Shown: piece by piece, positions 19,141 through 28,996 of the stretch | Position numbering within the stretch: position 1 is the first letter of the stretch | Layout: each line of letters opens with the position of its first letter | Assembly: GCA_003427395.1 (NCBI GenBank) | Contig: BFEA01000287.1 | Location: 838,413 to 867,846, forward strand | Length of the DNA: 29,434 nt | From: Chara braunii | Lineage: Eukaryota; Streptophyta; Charophyceae; Charales; Characeae | Direction of reading: 5' to 3' | Notes under the pieces: generated by a model | Told to the model about the DNA's origin: nothing | The model's input: only the letters and a program-made list of their open reading frames with translations | Databases searched by the model: none | Translations under genes and position numbers: made by a program

Positions 19141-19677
19141 CATCGTCTGGATTCGAACTCGGGTCTGTATTTCAACAGTTCATCAGCATACCACGTGAGT
19201 CTCTTTCCAACTAGCGAATAGACACAAGCAGCAAGAAGAAGAAGAAGAAGAAGAAGAAAACAAAACAAAACAAAAAACACAGGGAGCTACAACCAACCAG
19301 CCCATCATGCAATTTGAACGAAATCTCAAAACAGTAGAGCCAGCAATCGAACTAAGGAAACAGTCAACCCGAGTCGACAGCGAACAGCAGCAGCCCAACA
19401 GAAAAAAACATCACAAACAAGCTACAGACCTCAAAAATCTCCAAAGGAAAACATTTAACAGAAAAGCCTAATACAGTTTCCCATTGTAACATTCATTCTC
19501 ATCCTCACCCTCACCAGATCTCCAACATGCGCTAAAAATAGTTATACTGCTACAACAACCCCTCCTGTCTCCTTTCTATCTCCACCCACCCCTTGAACAT
19601 CTCTCGTTTCCTAAATCACACCCATATTTTTTGAGCCGCCACAACCAGAGACACAAACAACTACCATCTTCCCCGGA
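19141..19677. other. No gene; weak tRNA-like patch and AAG repeat
   Basis: On the minus strand 19150-19161 reads AGTTCGAATCC, a match to the tRNA/SINE B-box core, with GGTATGCTGATGAAC about 25 bases upstream as a poor A-box. The T-arm does not fold, so I do not call a tRNA. An AAG microsatellite with an A-rich tail follows at 19223-19278. The remainder shows nothing. Confidence 0.35.
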
Positions 19678-19789
19678 CTACCGTCTTCTCCCGAATAGAA
19701 CGCCGGTGATTATCGCCGTATCTGGGCTGAAAGTTGTGCAAAATACAGCTATAATGACCGGGAGTTCTATTCGGGTGAGAAGACCGTAG
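19678..19789. repeat. Inverted repeat of about 25 bp with internal direct-repeat unit
   Basis: CTACCGTCTTCTCCCGAATA (19678-19697) is matched in reverse complement at 19766-19789 with two single-base changes. Inside it TTATCGCCGTATCTGGGCTG (19710) recurs as TTATCGCTGTACCCAGACTG (19802), both continuing AAAGTT and then (C/A)AAATACAGC. It may be the end of an older repeat arrayed in tandem and inverted form. Confidence 0.55.
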
Positions 19790-19849
19790 TATGCACAGTC
19801 GTTATCGCTGTACCCAGACTGAAAGTTTCCCCAAATACAGCAGCTAGAC

Positions 19850-20436
19850 TGTTACATGCTGCACCTGAAACGAGGGCCATTTCCAGGCCCTTTCAGCCTA
19901 AAAGCCTGAAAACATGGGCCTACAGGCCCTGTGTCGTTTTCAGCCTAAAAGCCTGAAAACAAGGGCCTACAGGCCCTGTGTCATTTCAGCCTGAAAGCCT
20001 GAAAACAAGGGCCTACAGGCCCTGTGCCATTTCAGCCCAAAACAGGGCACTCCAGGCCCTGAGTCTTTTCAGCCTGAAACAGAGGGCCATTTTCAGGCCC
20101 TCATAAGATCGACCTGCCCTGAAACTTAGGCACCAGACCAGGGTTTTAGCACAGGCCATTTGGGCCTGTTTTCAAGACAACCTTGAAATTGAGCTTCAAC
20201 GCCAGGGTCTGGCACGTTTTGGCATTGGCAACAGCAGCCTCCTGCACGGGCCAGCACTACATAAGACTGGCCCGCCCTGCAGACTGCAGGTAGTTGATAG
20301 GGACTTCCCAGGCACTTCACGTGCAGTTCAGGAGGCAGGAGGTAGCCTTCAGGATTCGGCAGCAGCACTCTGGAGGAGCGCTGCAGTAGTAGTAGTAGCA
20401 TTAGCAGTAGTCTTCAGCGCTTGGTGCTATTAGGAG
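19850..20436 (+). mobile_element. Family-2 LTR, left part (interrupted by element 2)
   Basis: This starts TGTTACATGC and follows the LTR at 20437 to the TGCTATTAGGAG point, where element 2 begins. It continues at 28517. It contains three GGGCCTACAGGCCCT hairpin units at 19916, 19963 and 20009 (46-47 bp period). GGAG at 20433-20436 and 28517-28520 is the target duplication of the inserted element. Whether this LTR is solo or belongs to a larger element cannot be seen, as its end lies beyond the window. Confidence 0.82.
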
Positions 20437-21485
20437 TGTTACATGCTGCGACTGCAACAGGCTGCACGGGCCATTTTCAGGCCCGTGTCGTTTTCAACCC
20501 GAAAGCTTGAAAACAAGGGCCTACAGGCCGTGTCGTTTCAGCCTGAAAGCCTGAAAACAAGGGCCTACAGGCCATGTGTCGTTTCAGCCTAAAACAGGGC
20601 TTTTCCGGCCCTGAGTCTTTTCAGCCTGAAACGAAGGGCCATTTTCAGGCCCTCGTGAGATCGACCTGCCCTGAAACTCAGGCACCAGACCAGGATTTTA
20701 GCACAGGCCATTTTGGGCCTGTTTTCAAGACAACCCTTGCTTGAGCTTCAACGCCAGGGTCTAGCACTACATAGAACTGGCCCGCCCTGCAGGCTGCAGA
20801 TAATCCATAGGGACTTCCCAGGCACTTCACGTGCAGTTCAGGAGGCAGGAGGTAGTCTTCAGGATTCGGCAGCAGCACTCTCGAGGAGCGCTGCAGTTGC
20901 AGTAGTAGCGTTCGCAGTAGTCTTCAGTGCTGGGCGCTAGTACGAGCTAGAGCAGTACTGGAGAGAGAGAGAGAGAGAGATTGGGAGGAGGCCAGGGAGA
21001 CTTACCTGCAGCGCCATAGCTCCAGCTTCGTCTTCGAGGTACGTGCAGCACAGCGCCATCTGCACAGGTTAGTACCTGGCACATGAGAGATAGAGAGTTC
21101 TTCTTCTTCCTCTTCTCAGTCCACCATCTCCCTCTCACCCTCTCGCTACCTGACTTCACTGCATCAGCAGACTACGAGAGAGCGGGATTGGTGACATTTG
21201 GATCCAGACTCGACATTGGGCTTCCGACATCTTGACGAGGGATTATTTCGGACTCGTAACGAAGACTTGGTGTTGACGACATTCCCATCTCCCCCCCCTC
21301 TTCTTCGTCTGATTCCCTCCTCTTCATCTGTGCATGATCTGGACCTGGCGCATTCATCCTGTGTGTAGCGCCAGGCCCCTTCACACCTTGTGATGAGGAT
21401 GATGTATGTTTGGTCTGCATTGCGACATTGATTGGGCTAGTCATTGGTATCCTAGCATTCCGCTACGCTGTCTTGTACTACGTGA
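20437..21485 (+). repeat. Element 2, 5' LTR, lacking its last ~190 bp
   Basis: This aligns with the 3' LTR up to GTCTTGTACTACGTGA (ends 21485). The 3' LTR then has 192 further bases to GCATGTAACA; here unrelated A/T-rich DNA follows. The end of the LTR, and with it the PBS, was therefore removed or displaced. It contains a GA run (20961-20980) and an antisense CTGCAG|GTAAGT donor-like site (21000-21011). Confidence 0.8.
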
Positions 21486-21996
21486 CTGGAATATCTTTTT
21501 TTCAAAAATTTCGATTTCCTTTCGCAGATTCCGGTTATTTGGAAATCCGGAATATTTTTTTTCTGTCATTTCCGAACTTCGTTTTTCAAGATTTGAAAAC
21601 GGTACGGGAAATCCATCTTGAGTAATTCCAGATGTTTTTATGTTATTTTATTTTCGGAATTCCCTTATCGGATAATCATTTGCAGTCTGAAAGTTCAAAA
21701 TTTTTTCCTCATTCGTAATTTCGCACTTCAGGGGGAATTGGGAGGCCTACTGAACTTGCAAACGAGTATTTTTTTTCTTTTTCTCGAAATATTTGCAAAG
21801 TTCAAACTTTTCGTTTTTGATTATTGGCTTCTTATCTGGCCGATTTATCCCACCCACCCGTCCACACCTACGTTGTTGCCCCCTCTGGTCTTATCTTCTC
21901 TATCGGTCTCCGGGTACCTCCTGCGGCGGCATTGGTAAGTTGCCACGTCAGCAGACCACATCAGCAGGACACGTCAGCAGGCCCCCGGCCTGGTCT
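21486..21996 (+). other. Element 2 leader region
   Basis: A/T-rich DNA with T runs, then a C-rich stretch and three CAC(G/A)TCAGCAG repeats (21944-21980) just before gag. No PBS is recognisable. The frame of gag is open upstream to about 21793 but without gag-like sequence, so I start gag at the ATG at 21997. Confidence 0.5.
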
Positions 21997-23499
21997 ATGC
22001 TCAAGCGCTTGCAAACAGCCGTCATGGACCAGAAGTCCGAGGAAACGGACGAGGCCTATCAGGCCCGGATGCTGCTTCTGATTACCGAAGCCAAGCAATG
22101 GTCGGATGCAGTAGCAGCCGCAGCAAATAAGAAGGCAGAGGACGCCGAGAAGACACGTCTATTGGCAATCGAACAGCAGCGCCAGCAAGACGAGGCAGCA
22201 GCAAAGACTGCCGATGAAGGACGAATTCAACGACGCGAGAAGATATTCAGCGGAGAGCGATCTTTGCTCACAATGGCAGCGGACTGGTGGGCCGAGGCCG
22301 AGAATGGTAAGATGGAAGAGAGTGAAAGCAAGATCGCTCTACTCCTCTCCCATCTCACGGATATCCTGGCAACATGCATTACACAGCAGGAGGACATCCA
22401 CAGCCTCGACGACGCGTTGGCTCAACTCAACAGTCGCCTCCAACAGCTGGAGCAACGACCCGTCGCCGCCCCCGATGCCAGCTCCTCCAACACCTCCGAT
22501 CGCCTCAATGCATTGGAGATCGACGTCGGCGTCCTCAAGGACGACACACAGCTACAGCAAACCGCCACGCAACAACTGGAGCAGCAGATCTGTGCTACTG
22601 CCGCCAACCCGAGTTTGGCACCGCGCGAGACGACTCCAAGGTTCGACGATCAGGAGATCTTCTGCGATTCGACGAAGACGGACCCGACTCCGTGGTTCCG
22701 CAAGTTCGAGCTCAAGTTGCAGCTACACCACGTCAGCGAGGACAAGCATCATGCGTACTTATACTCACGGTCGGGGGGCGCAAGCCAAGCATGGTTGGAC
22801 AATCTCTTGTATAAGTACGGGGTGGTAGTTGCCGACTTGTACACCAAGATCAGCTGGGAAAATCTAAAGGCGGCATGGCATAAGCGGTTCCAAGTAGAGC
22901 CGTCGGAGATCAAGGCAATGGACAAGTTGATGACCTTCAAATAAGGCACGCTGCCGAGTGTTGACTGGATTGGCGAGTACCAACGCCTGACATCCGTCCC
23001 AGACATTCAAATGGGCTTCACGGTCGTCAAACACTACTTCATCTCGAGGTCGTGTCCAGCGTTGGGCAACGCCTTGACTCACGTCGGGGACACCCTGATG
23101 ACACCGGCGGAGCTCTTCGACAAGGTCGCGCAGATTATTGTCATGAACAAGGAGGCTAAGAACCTCCACCGTTCATCTGCGACAGGCCCGAGCAGAGATC
23201 AGCATCGGCCGAAAGTGGTCATGGTCGCGCCGGCAACGCCAACTGACCAATCTAGCGAGGTCGTGTCTACCAATGAAGAGGACAAACTCGCAGCCTCACG
23301 GGATGGTGGTCCCCCCAGCAAAGGCCGAGGACGTGGCAAGACGAAGACAAACACCGCATCTATCCCCGAGCCCAGCGCAGCAGCTCCAGCCCCATGGTCC
23401 CACTACGGTCTCTCCGAACAGGCGTACAAGGCACGCGCGAGATTCCGCTATTGTCTGTGGTGTAACAGCGATTTGCACGACACAGTGGGCTGCCCGTAG
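21997..23499 (+). pseudogene. Element 2 gag
   Basis: Starting from MLKRLQTAVMDQKSEETDEA, the N-terminal part is Ala/Glu/Gln-rich with a predicted coiled coil (about residues 45-80 and 125-190). The capsid-like domain follows (TPWFRKFELKLQLHHVSEDK, ASQAWLDNLLYKYG, WENLKAAWHKRFQVEP). An in-frame TAA at 22942-22944 interrupts the capsid domain and the same frame then continues to 23499. Near the end, after a basic GRGRGKTKT linker, is a zinc knuckle CLWCNSDLHDTVGC (C-x2-C-x4-H-x4-C). One TAA separates this copy from a complete gag frame of about 500 codons. Confidence 0.85.
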
Positions 23500-23543
23500 A
23501 AAGGCAAGGGCAAATTGGGAAACTGAGCACCGCCGGGAGTGAC

Positions 23544-25073
23544 TTGACGACACTCTCGATGCCTTGGGAACCGGTCACTTCGCGGGTGACCGCCCTTCGT
23601 TCCAAGGCACATGCAGAAGTTGATAGTCCTCCTCTTCTATACTATTATGAGGACTATGCTGCCCGGCTCGTTCCTACGTTGGGTACTGATGCTCAAGGAC
23701 AAGACGTGTGTGCGACATCTTCCCCGCCCGACAGCGACAACTTATCGTCTTCAAGTGGTTCTTCACGGGATTCGACGCGCGAGTTCAACATAGAGGTATT
23801 GGACCCGCTTACGTCTAAGGATTTCGCATGGCTTCCTCTCCCGACCACGGGCCGTTTGCCGAGACCACAATGCGTATGCGCTCATCTTCACACGTATCTA
23901 TCCTTCTATGCACCACCAACTTCGTCGACGGAGGACAAAGCTACGGTGGTGGACATCCTTGCGTATGTTACCAAGGTGGCACGCGAGTTTCGCAAGCAGC
24001 GGTACGATGACAACAACTCACCGTTCCTCTATGTCCGCATCCAAGTTGGGCAAGCCTCCTGCAGCGCTTTGCTGGATAGCAGCGCGTCTCGCAATTTCAT
24101 GAGCCAAGCCTTTATGCAAAGGGATGGCCTTGGCGCACAAGTTCGAAGGAAGGCAAACCCGACGGCGATCAAGTTGGCGGACGAAAGGACGCAGCAACTT
24201 ATCGACCGCTACATCGAGGCCGTACCGGTGTATTTCGCACCTCATGCATGTGAACCAGTGACGTTCGACATTTTGGACACAAACTTCGACATTATTTTGG
24301 GAATGCCTTGGCTTGCAAGTGCGGATCACGCGGTCAGCTTCCACCAGCGGACTCTTACCGTTCGGGACGCCTTCGCCGCCAAAGTGTCGTGTACTATTCC
24401 TCTTCCGCACCCTTCGTTTCGGTGTCAAGTGGTGACAGCCAAGTCATTCCGGGTTACTTGTGCTTACAAGTTGCCCGACGAAATCGGCCTATGTTTCCTA
24501 CGGACCGTCGTGGTAGCCGACTCTTCACCCACAGACTTGTCTTCGGACCCCCGTGTGGTGCGGTTGTTGGACAAGTTCGCCGATATCTTCGAGACACCTA
24601 CCGGTGTGGTGCCGGATCGGCCGATCTCTCGCGAGATCATTCTTGAGGCCGGGGTGGTGCCGCCGAAAGGTTGCATTTATCGCATGAGCGAGGAGGAGCT
24701 TACGGTCCTCTGCGCGCAACTCGATGACTTGTTGGACAAGGGCTGGATTCGCCTTAGTAGCTCCCCATATGGAGCGCCAGTCCTCTTCGTACGGAAGAAG
24801 AACAAGGATCTACGATTGTGCATCAACTACCGCAAACTCAAAGTGCAAACCGTCAAGAATGTGGGGCCTCTTCCTCGTACCGACGATCTTCTTGAGCGAT
24901 TGGGTGACGCAAAGTACTTTTCTAAGTTGGATTTGATGTCGCGATATCACCAGATTTTGATTCAGTCGAACGATCGCTATAAATCCGCGTTCAAGACACG
25001 GTATGGGCATTTTGAGTGGGTGGTCATGCCTTTGGCCTCATCAATGCCCCAGCCACCTTTCAAGCGGCAATGA
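23544..25073 (+). pseudogene. Element 2 protease and N-terminal RT
   Basis: A 509-codon frame. Protease lies at about residues 165-260: CSALLDSSASRNFMSQAF (Asp at codon 24075; the usual DSG is DSS) and NFDIILGMPWLASADHAV. RT follows with GCIYRMSEEELTVLCAQL, KGWIRLSSSPYGAPVLFVRK, RLCINYRKL, YFSKLDLMSRYHQILI and FKTRYGHFEWVVMP. At about 25026-25031 one base is missing relative to the expected MPFGL motif and the frame runs into a stop at 25071-25073. The true start in the gag-pol junction cannot be decided; the ATG at 23544 is the first in frame. Confidence 0.88.
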
Positions 25074-25423
25074 CCAACGAGTTTCGTGCGATGTTGGACC
25101 GGTTCATGCTGGTCTACTTAGACGACATTCTCGTCTATAGCCGAACATTGGAGGATCATTTTGAGTGTCTTCGACGAGTGTTGGAGACGCTCCGTCGTGC
25201 CAAGTACAAAGCCAACCGCGACAAGTGCGAATTTGTCCGACAAAAGCTGGAATACTTGGGCCACTTTGTCACACCGGAGGGCATCAGTCCGTTGTCGGAC
25301 AAGAATCAAGCCATCCAAGAGTGGTCGGAGCCACGGAACGTCGCGAATGTCCGTTTGTCCTTGGCCTTGCCGGCTACTACCAATGTTTTATCAAGGGATA
25401 CTCGAAGATTGCGGCCCACTTGA
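25016..25423 (+). pseudogene. Element 2 RT, catalytic YLDD segment
   Basis: From about 25027 this frame carries FGLINAPATFQAAM, the catalytic YLDD (25115-25126), the thumb-side SRTLEDHFECLRRVLETLR and CEFVRQKLEYLGHFV with the GISPLSDK turn. Real homology stops near 25350 (EWSEPRNVANVR), where another 1-nt shift moves the connection domain into the next frame. The active site is intact. Confidence 0.88.
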
Positions 25424-25737
25424 CCAAGCTTCAATGCGTGGATCGGTCGTTTGACTTCGGAGAGGATGCGCGGGAATCATTTTTGGCTCTCAAAGCGGCT
25501 TTATTATCTGCGGAGGTCTTGCGCATATACGACCCGCTATTGCCAACGCGCGTCACTACGGATGCGTCCGGCTATGGCATTGGTGCCATCCTCGAGCAAC
25601 ACGATGGCGTGGACTGGTACCCGGTCGAGTACTTCAGCAAGAAAGTGCCCGTCGTGCACTCCATTGATGATGCACGCAAGGAGTTCCTAGCCTTCGTCCA
25701 CGTGCTCAAGCGGTGGCGGCACTTCCTCCTTGGTTGA
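25355..25737 (+). pseudogene. Element 2 RT connection and RNase H, first part
   Basis: Homology resumes with GLAGYYQCFIKGYSKIAAHL and passes into RNase H: TRVTTDASGYGIGAILEQ (catalytic D), YPVEYFSKKVPVVHSIDD, ARKEFLAFVHVLKRWRHFLLG (catalytic E). A TGA at 25735-25737 follows directly where relatives have Arg, so it fits CGA changed to TGA. Confidence 0.88.
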
Positions 25738-26079
25738 ATTACATTCCGATGGGTAACGGACAACAATCCGTTGGTCTTCTACAAGACCCAAGACACCGTC
25801 AATAGCACCATCGCCCATTGGATGGCTTTCATCGACCAATTCGACTTCTTTCCCGATCACATTCCGGGGAAGGCTAACCGTTTTGTGGATGCTCTTTCAC
25901 GGGGTCTGGATCATTGTACCGCAGTCTATTCGACCTTCGAGATCGACGACGAACTGCGGGACAGTTCCATTTGCAGCTACCAAGCCGACCCCGAGTTTTG
26001 CGACAAGTACGCGAATTGCTCCTCTCCTAATCCGGCGCCTTCTCACTACCGGATCCAAGAGGGGTACTTGCTTGTCTAG
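25738..26079 (+). pseudogene. Element 2 RNase H end and linker to integrase
   Basis: In frame after the TGA: FRWVTDNNPLVFY (catalytic D), TIAHWMAFIDQFDF, HIPGKANRFVDALSRG, then the linker with SHYRIQEGYLLV and a TAG at 26077-26079. This is the normal RNase H C-terminus and the short approach to the integrase zinc-binding domain. Confidence 0.85.
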
Positions 26080-26739
26080 ACGCGGGGAAGGACCTTCATT
26101 GCGTACCGAGTGACTCTCACTTGCGTACACGGCTTCTTGGTGAGTTCCATGATGCTCCCGCTACCGGACACTTTGGAGTCGATCACACGATTGGCGAGTG
26201 ATTTTGGTGGCCCGGCCTTCTCGGCGACGTCACACGCTATTGTGAGTCATGTGAGGTTTGCCGACGCTGCAAATCCCGCAACCATCGTCCGTACGGCGAG
26301 TTGCGACCATTACTGGTCCCCTTGCGCCGAAGGGAAGCGATTGCCATGGACATTACCGGGTCGTTCCCCAAGCACAAGACCGGTGTGGATGGGATTCTCA
26401 CGGTGGTCGACTGACTCACCAAGTTCACCATATTTTTTGCCTTGCCGCTATCATGCCAAGGCACCGGAGTTGGCCGAAGTTCTTGACGCCGGTTGGATTC
26501 GAAGCAAGGGTTACCCCAAGGAAATCGTTTGCGACCACGACACTCGGTTCATGTCCGATTTTTGGTTGGCGATCATCAAACGATGGGGCTCATCTCTCAA
26601 GCCAAGTTCGGCTCGCCACGCCCAAACCGATGGCCAAACGGAGAGGGGGCATCAAACCGCACAGGTTCTCCTTCGCACTCTCATCTGTCCCGACCAAAAG
26701 GATTGGGTTGAGCAGCTGTCGAATGTCGAGTTGGCATAA
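26080..26739 (+). pseudogene. Element 2 integrase, zinc-binding and catalytic domains
   Basis: The HHCC module lies in one frame (HDAPATGH from 26139, and CEVC near 26250) and contains a TGA at 26199-26201. The same frame carries the first catalytic Asp in AMDITGSFPKH (Asp codon near 26348) and meets a second TGA at 26412-26414, where relatives read VDRLTK. A shift near 26450 brings in the frame with KGYPKEIVCDHDTRFMSD (Asp codon 26533) and TDGQTERGHQT (Glu codon 26641), spaced D-x35-E. A TAA at 26737-26739 ends the stretch within an ELAYNSS-like motif. The catalytic residues are present but spread over broken frames. Confidence 0.82.
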
Positions 26740-27480
26740 AACTCGTCCATCCACCCGGCTATCGGGATGTCGCCCTTCGAGTTCGAGCACGGCTCGCCAG
26801 TCACAATCATTCCACGAACGGCCGAGAGCGACGACCATCTTTTTTTCTTGCGTCGGATGCAAGAACTACTTGTCAACGCACGCGACCAGATGGCTAAGAC
26901 GCAGCAACGCATGAGCCAACAGGCCAATCGCCAGCGTCTTCCTTTCCCATTACGCGTCGGAGATCTCGTTTGGGTTTCCGCCACAGAGTTCAGCCTTGAA
27001 CAAGATATCTCTCGCAAGCTCCTCCCGAAATGGATGGGGCCCTGGCCAATCGTGGCCCCCGTTGGGGATGCACCCGAAGGACCTTCCTTCACCATTCAGG
27101 TGTCTGCCCACTTGCCCGTCTACCCGGTCTTTCATTGCTCCAAGTTGGCTCTTTACACGCCAGCGAAACATGACAATTTTCCCGGGCGACGATCGCAAGA
27201 CCCACCCTCTATGGACGGTTTTCAAGGGGTCGCCGACATCATCTCCCAACGACGCTACGGCAACAGGCCAACCAAGTACTTGGTATACTTTGCATACTGC
27301 ACTCACAAAGCTGACCGTTGGTTGACCCGTGCGGAACTCCAAGCAACAGCTCCAGATGTTCTCGCACGCTACGAACGCAAGATGCAAGGCAAGCCGGTAT
27401 CTTCGGCTCCACGTCGCACCCGCTTCCAGGTTCCACCTTCAGATCGTCAGCTTCGCCCTCGGCCCGGCTTGACTTCATAA
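26740..27480 (+). pseudogene. Element 2 integrase C-terminal domain and chromodomain-like tail
   Basis: This opens after the TAA with IGMSPFEFEHGSPVTI. It has a helical linker (MQELLVNARDQMAKTQQRM) and the SH3-like domain (LRVGDLVWVSATEF, KWMGPWPIVAPVGD, LPVYPVFHCSKLALY). Residues from about 155 on (GVADIISQRRY, TKYLVYFAYCTHKADRWL, TAPDVLARYE) follow the chromodomain pattern of three strands and a C-terminal helix. The usual aromatic W of the LVKWKGY strand is F. It ends in a basic tail at the TAA 27478-27480, immediately before the PPT. Chromodomains in chromoviruses steer integration to particular chromatin. This last part of pol is uninterrupted. Confidence 0.85.
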
Positions 27481-27489
27481 GGAGGGGGG
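27478..27489 (+). promoter_or_regulatory. Polypurine tract of element 2
   Basis: TAAGGAGGGGGG directly precedes the 3' LTR. The PPT begins within the pol stop codon. Confidence 0.8.
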
Positions 27490-28516
27490 GGTTACATGCT
27501 GCGCCTCCAACAGGCTGCATGGGCCATTTTCCGGCCCGTGTCGTTTTCAGCCCGAAAGCCTGAAAACAAGGACGTACAGGCCCTGTGTCGTTTCAGCCTG
27601 AAAGCCTGAAAACAAGGGCCTACAGGCCCTGTGTCGTTTCAGCCTAAAACAGGGCCTTTCCGGCCCTAAGGCTTTTCAGCCTGAAACGGAGGGCCATTTT
27701 CAGGCCCTCATGAGATCAACCTGCCCTGAAACTCAGGCACCAGACCAGGGTTTTAGCACCGGCCATTTTGGGCTTGTTTTCAAGACAACCCTTGGTTGAG
27801 CTTCAACGCCAGGGTCTGGCACGTTTCGGCATTGGCAAGAGCAGCCTCCTGGACGGGCCAGCACTATATAGAACTGGCCCGCCCTGCAGGCTGCAGGTAG
27901 TTCATAAGGACTTCCCAGGCACTTCACGTGCAGTTCAGCAGGCAGGAGGTAGTCTTCAGGATTCGGCAGCAGCACTCTGGTAGTCTTCATGACTTCACTG
28001 CATCAGCAGACTACGAGAGAGCGGGATTGGTGACATTTAGATCCCGACTCAACATTGGGCTTCCGACATTTTGACGAGGGATTATTTCGGACTCGTAACG
28101 AAGACTTGGTGTTGACGACATTCCCATCTTCCCCCGCTCTTCTTCGTCTGATTCCCTCCTCTTCGTCTGTGCATGATCTGGACCTGGCGCATTCTTTCTG
28201 TGTGTAGCGCCAGGCCCCTTCACACCTTGTGATAAGGATGATGTATGTTTGGTCTGCATTGCGACATTGATTGGGCTAGTCATTGGTATCCTAGCATTCC
28301 GCTATGCTGTCTTGTACTACGTGAGGGAGGTCAGTCCCGGTCAGGTCAGGACTTATATCTAAGTCTTCCACTTCGCTACAAAGCACCATTTTTGTATGTA
28401 TCAGGATGTACACTGCTTGTTGAGATTCCACTAGCACTGCATTGTCCATTCAGTCCTTTTCATCACATTGCGTATCCTTGGATACATATGTACATCGCCC
28501 AACTGGGCATGTAACA
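27490..28516 (+). repeat. Element 2, 3' LTR, with an internal ~260-bp deletion
   Basis: This begins GGTTACATGC, with the first base G instead of T, and ends GCATGTAACA. Relative to the 5' LTR it jumps from AGCAGCACTC (27977) to GACTTCACTGC (27991) with only 13 bases between, against about 271 in the 5' LTR. It keeps the 192-bp tail (28325-28516) that the 5' LTR lacks. Confidence 0.85.
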
Positions 28517-28649
28517 GGAGCTAGAGTAGCACTGGAGAGAGATAGAGATTGGGTGGAGGCCAGGGAGACTTACCTGCAGCGCCATAGCTCCAGCTCGTCG
28601 TCGAGGTACCTGCAGCACAGCGCCATCTTCACAGGTTAGTACCTGGCAC

Positions 28650-28713
<64 letters not shown>

Positions 28714-28996
28714 CTTCTTCCTGTTCTCCGTCCACCATCTCCCCCTCACCCTCTCGCTACCAGACTTCACTGCATCAGCAGACTACGAGAGAGAGGGATT
28801 GGTGACATCTTGATCCAGACTCGACATTGAGCTTCAGACATTTGACGAGGGATTATTTAGGACTTGTACCGAAGACTTGGTGTTGACGACATTCCCATCT
28901 CCCCCCTCTTCTTTCTCTGATCCCCTCCTCTTCGTCTGTGTATGGTCTGGACCTGGCGCATTCTTCCTGTGTGTAGCACCAGGCCCCTTCACACCT
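28517..28996 (+). mobile_element. Family-2 LTR, right part of the LTR split by element 2
   Basis: This continues the LTR that broke off at 20436, parallel to 20943-21388 of the 5' LTR. It contains the antisense CTGCAG|GTAAGT site (28568-28579) and a long GA tract (28651-28708). It stops at CACACCT, where an inverted LTR has inserted. The remaining end of this LTR is outside the window. Confidence 0.8.

Larger units (their letters stand above)
20437..28516 (+). mobile_element. Ty3/gypsy retrotransposon with chromodomain-like tail (element 2), inactivated
   Basis: The order on the plus strand is LTR, leader, gag with zinc knuckle, protease, RT, RNase H, integrase, chromodomain-like tail, PPT, LTR. 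The outer ends are TGTTACATGC (20437) and GCATGTAACA (28507-28516), a perfect 10-bp inverted pair. GGAG flanks both sides. Gag-pol has at least eight frame breaks. The two LTRs have each lost a different part, so the copy is old or rearranged. It belongs to the chromovirus-like group together with element 1, but its gag and LTRs are unrelated in sequence to those of element 1. Confidence 0.88.

Noticed and set aside
19137-19205. tRNA gene or tRNA-derived SINE on the minus strand
   Set aside because: Only a B-box-like core is present. The T-arm and anticodon arm do not pair, and no second copy with SINE structure is in the window.
21445-21456. TGGTATCCTAGC in the 5' LTR of element 2 as a primer-binding site
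   Set aside because: The same sequence is present at the equivalent place in the 3' LTR (about 28284), and the LTR continues beyond it, so it is LTR sequence and not a PBS.
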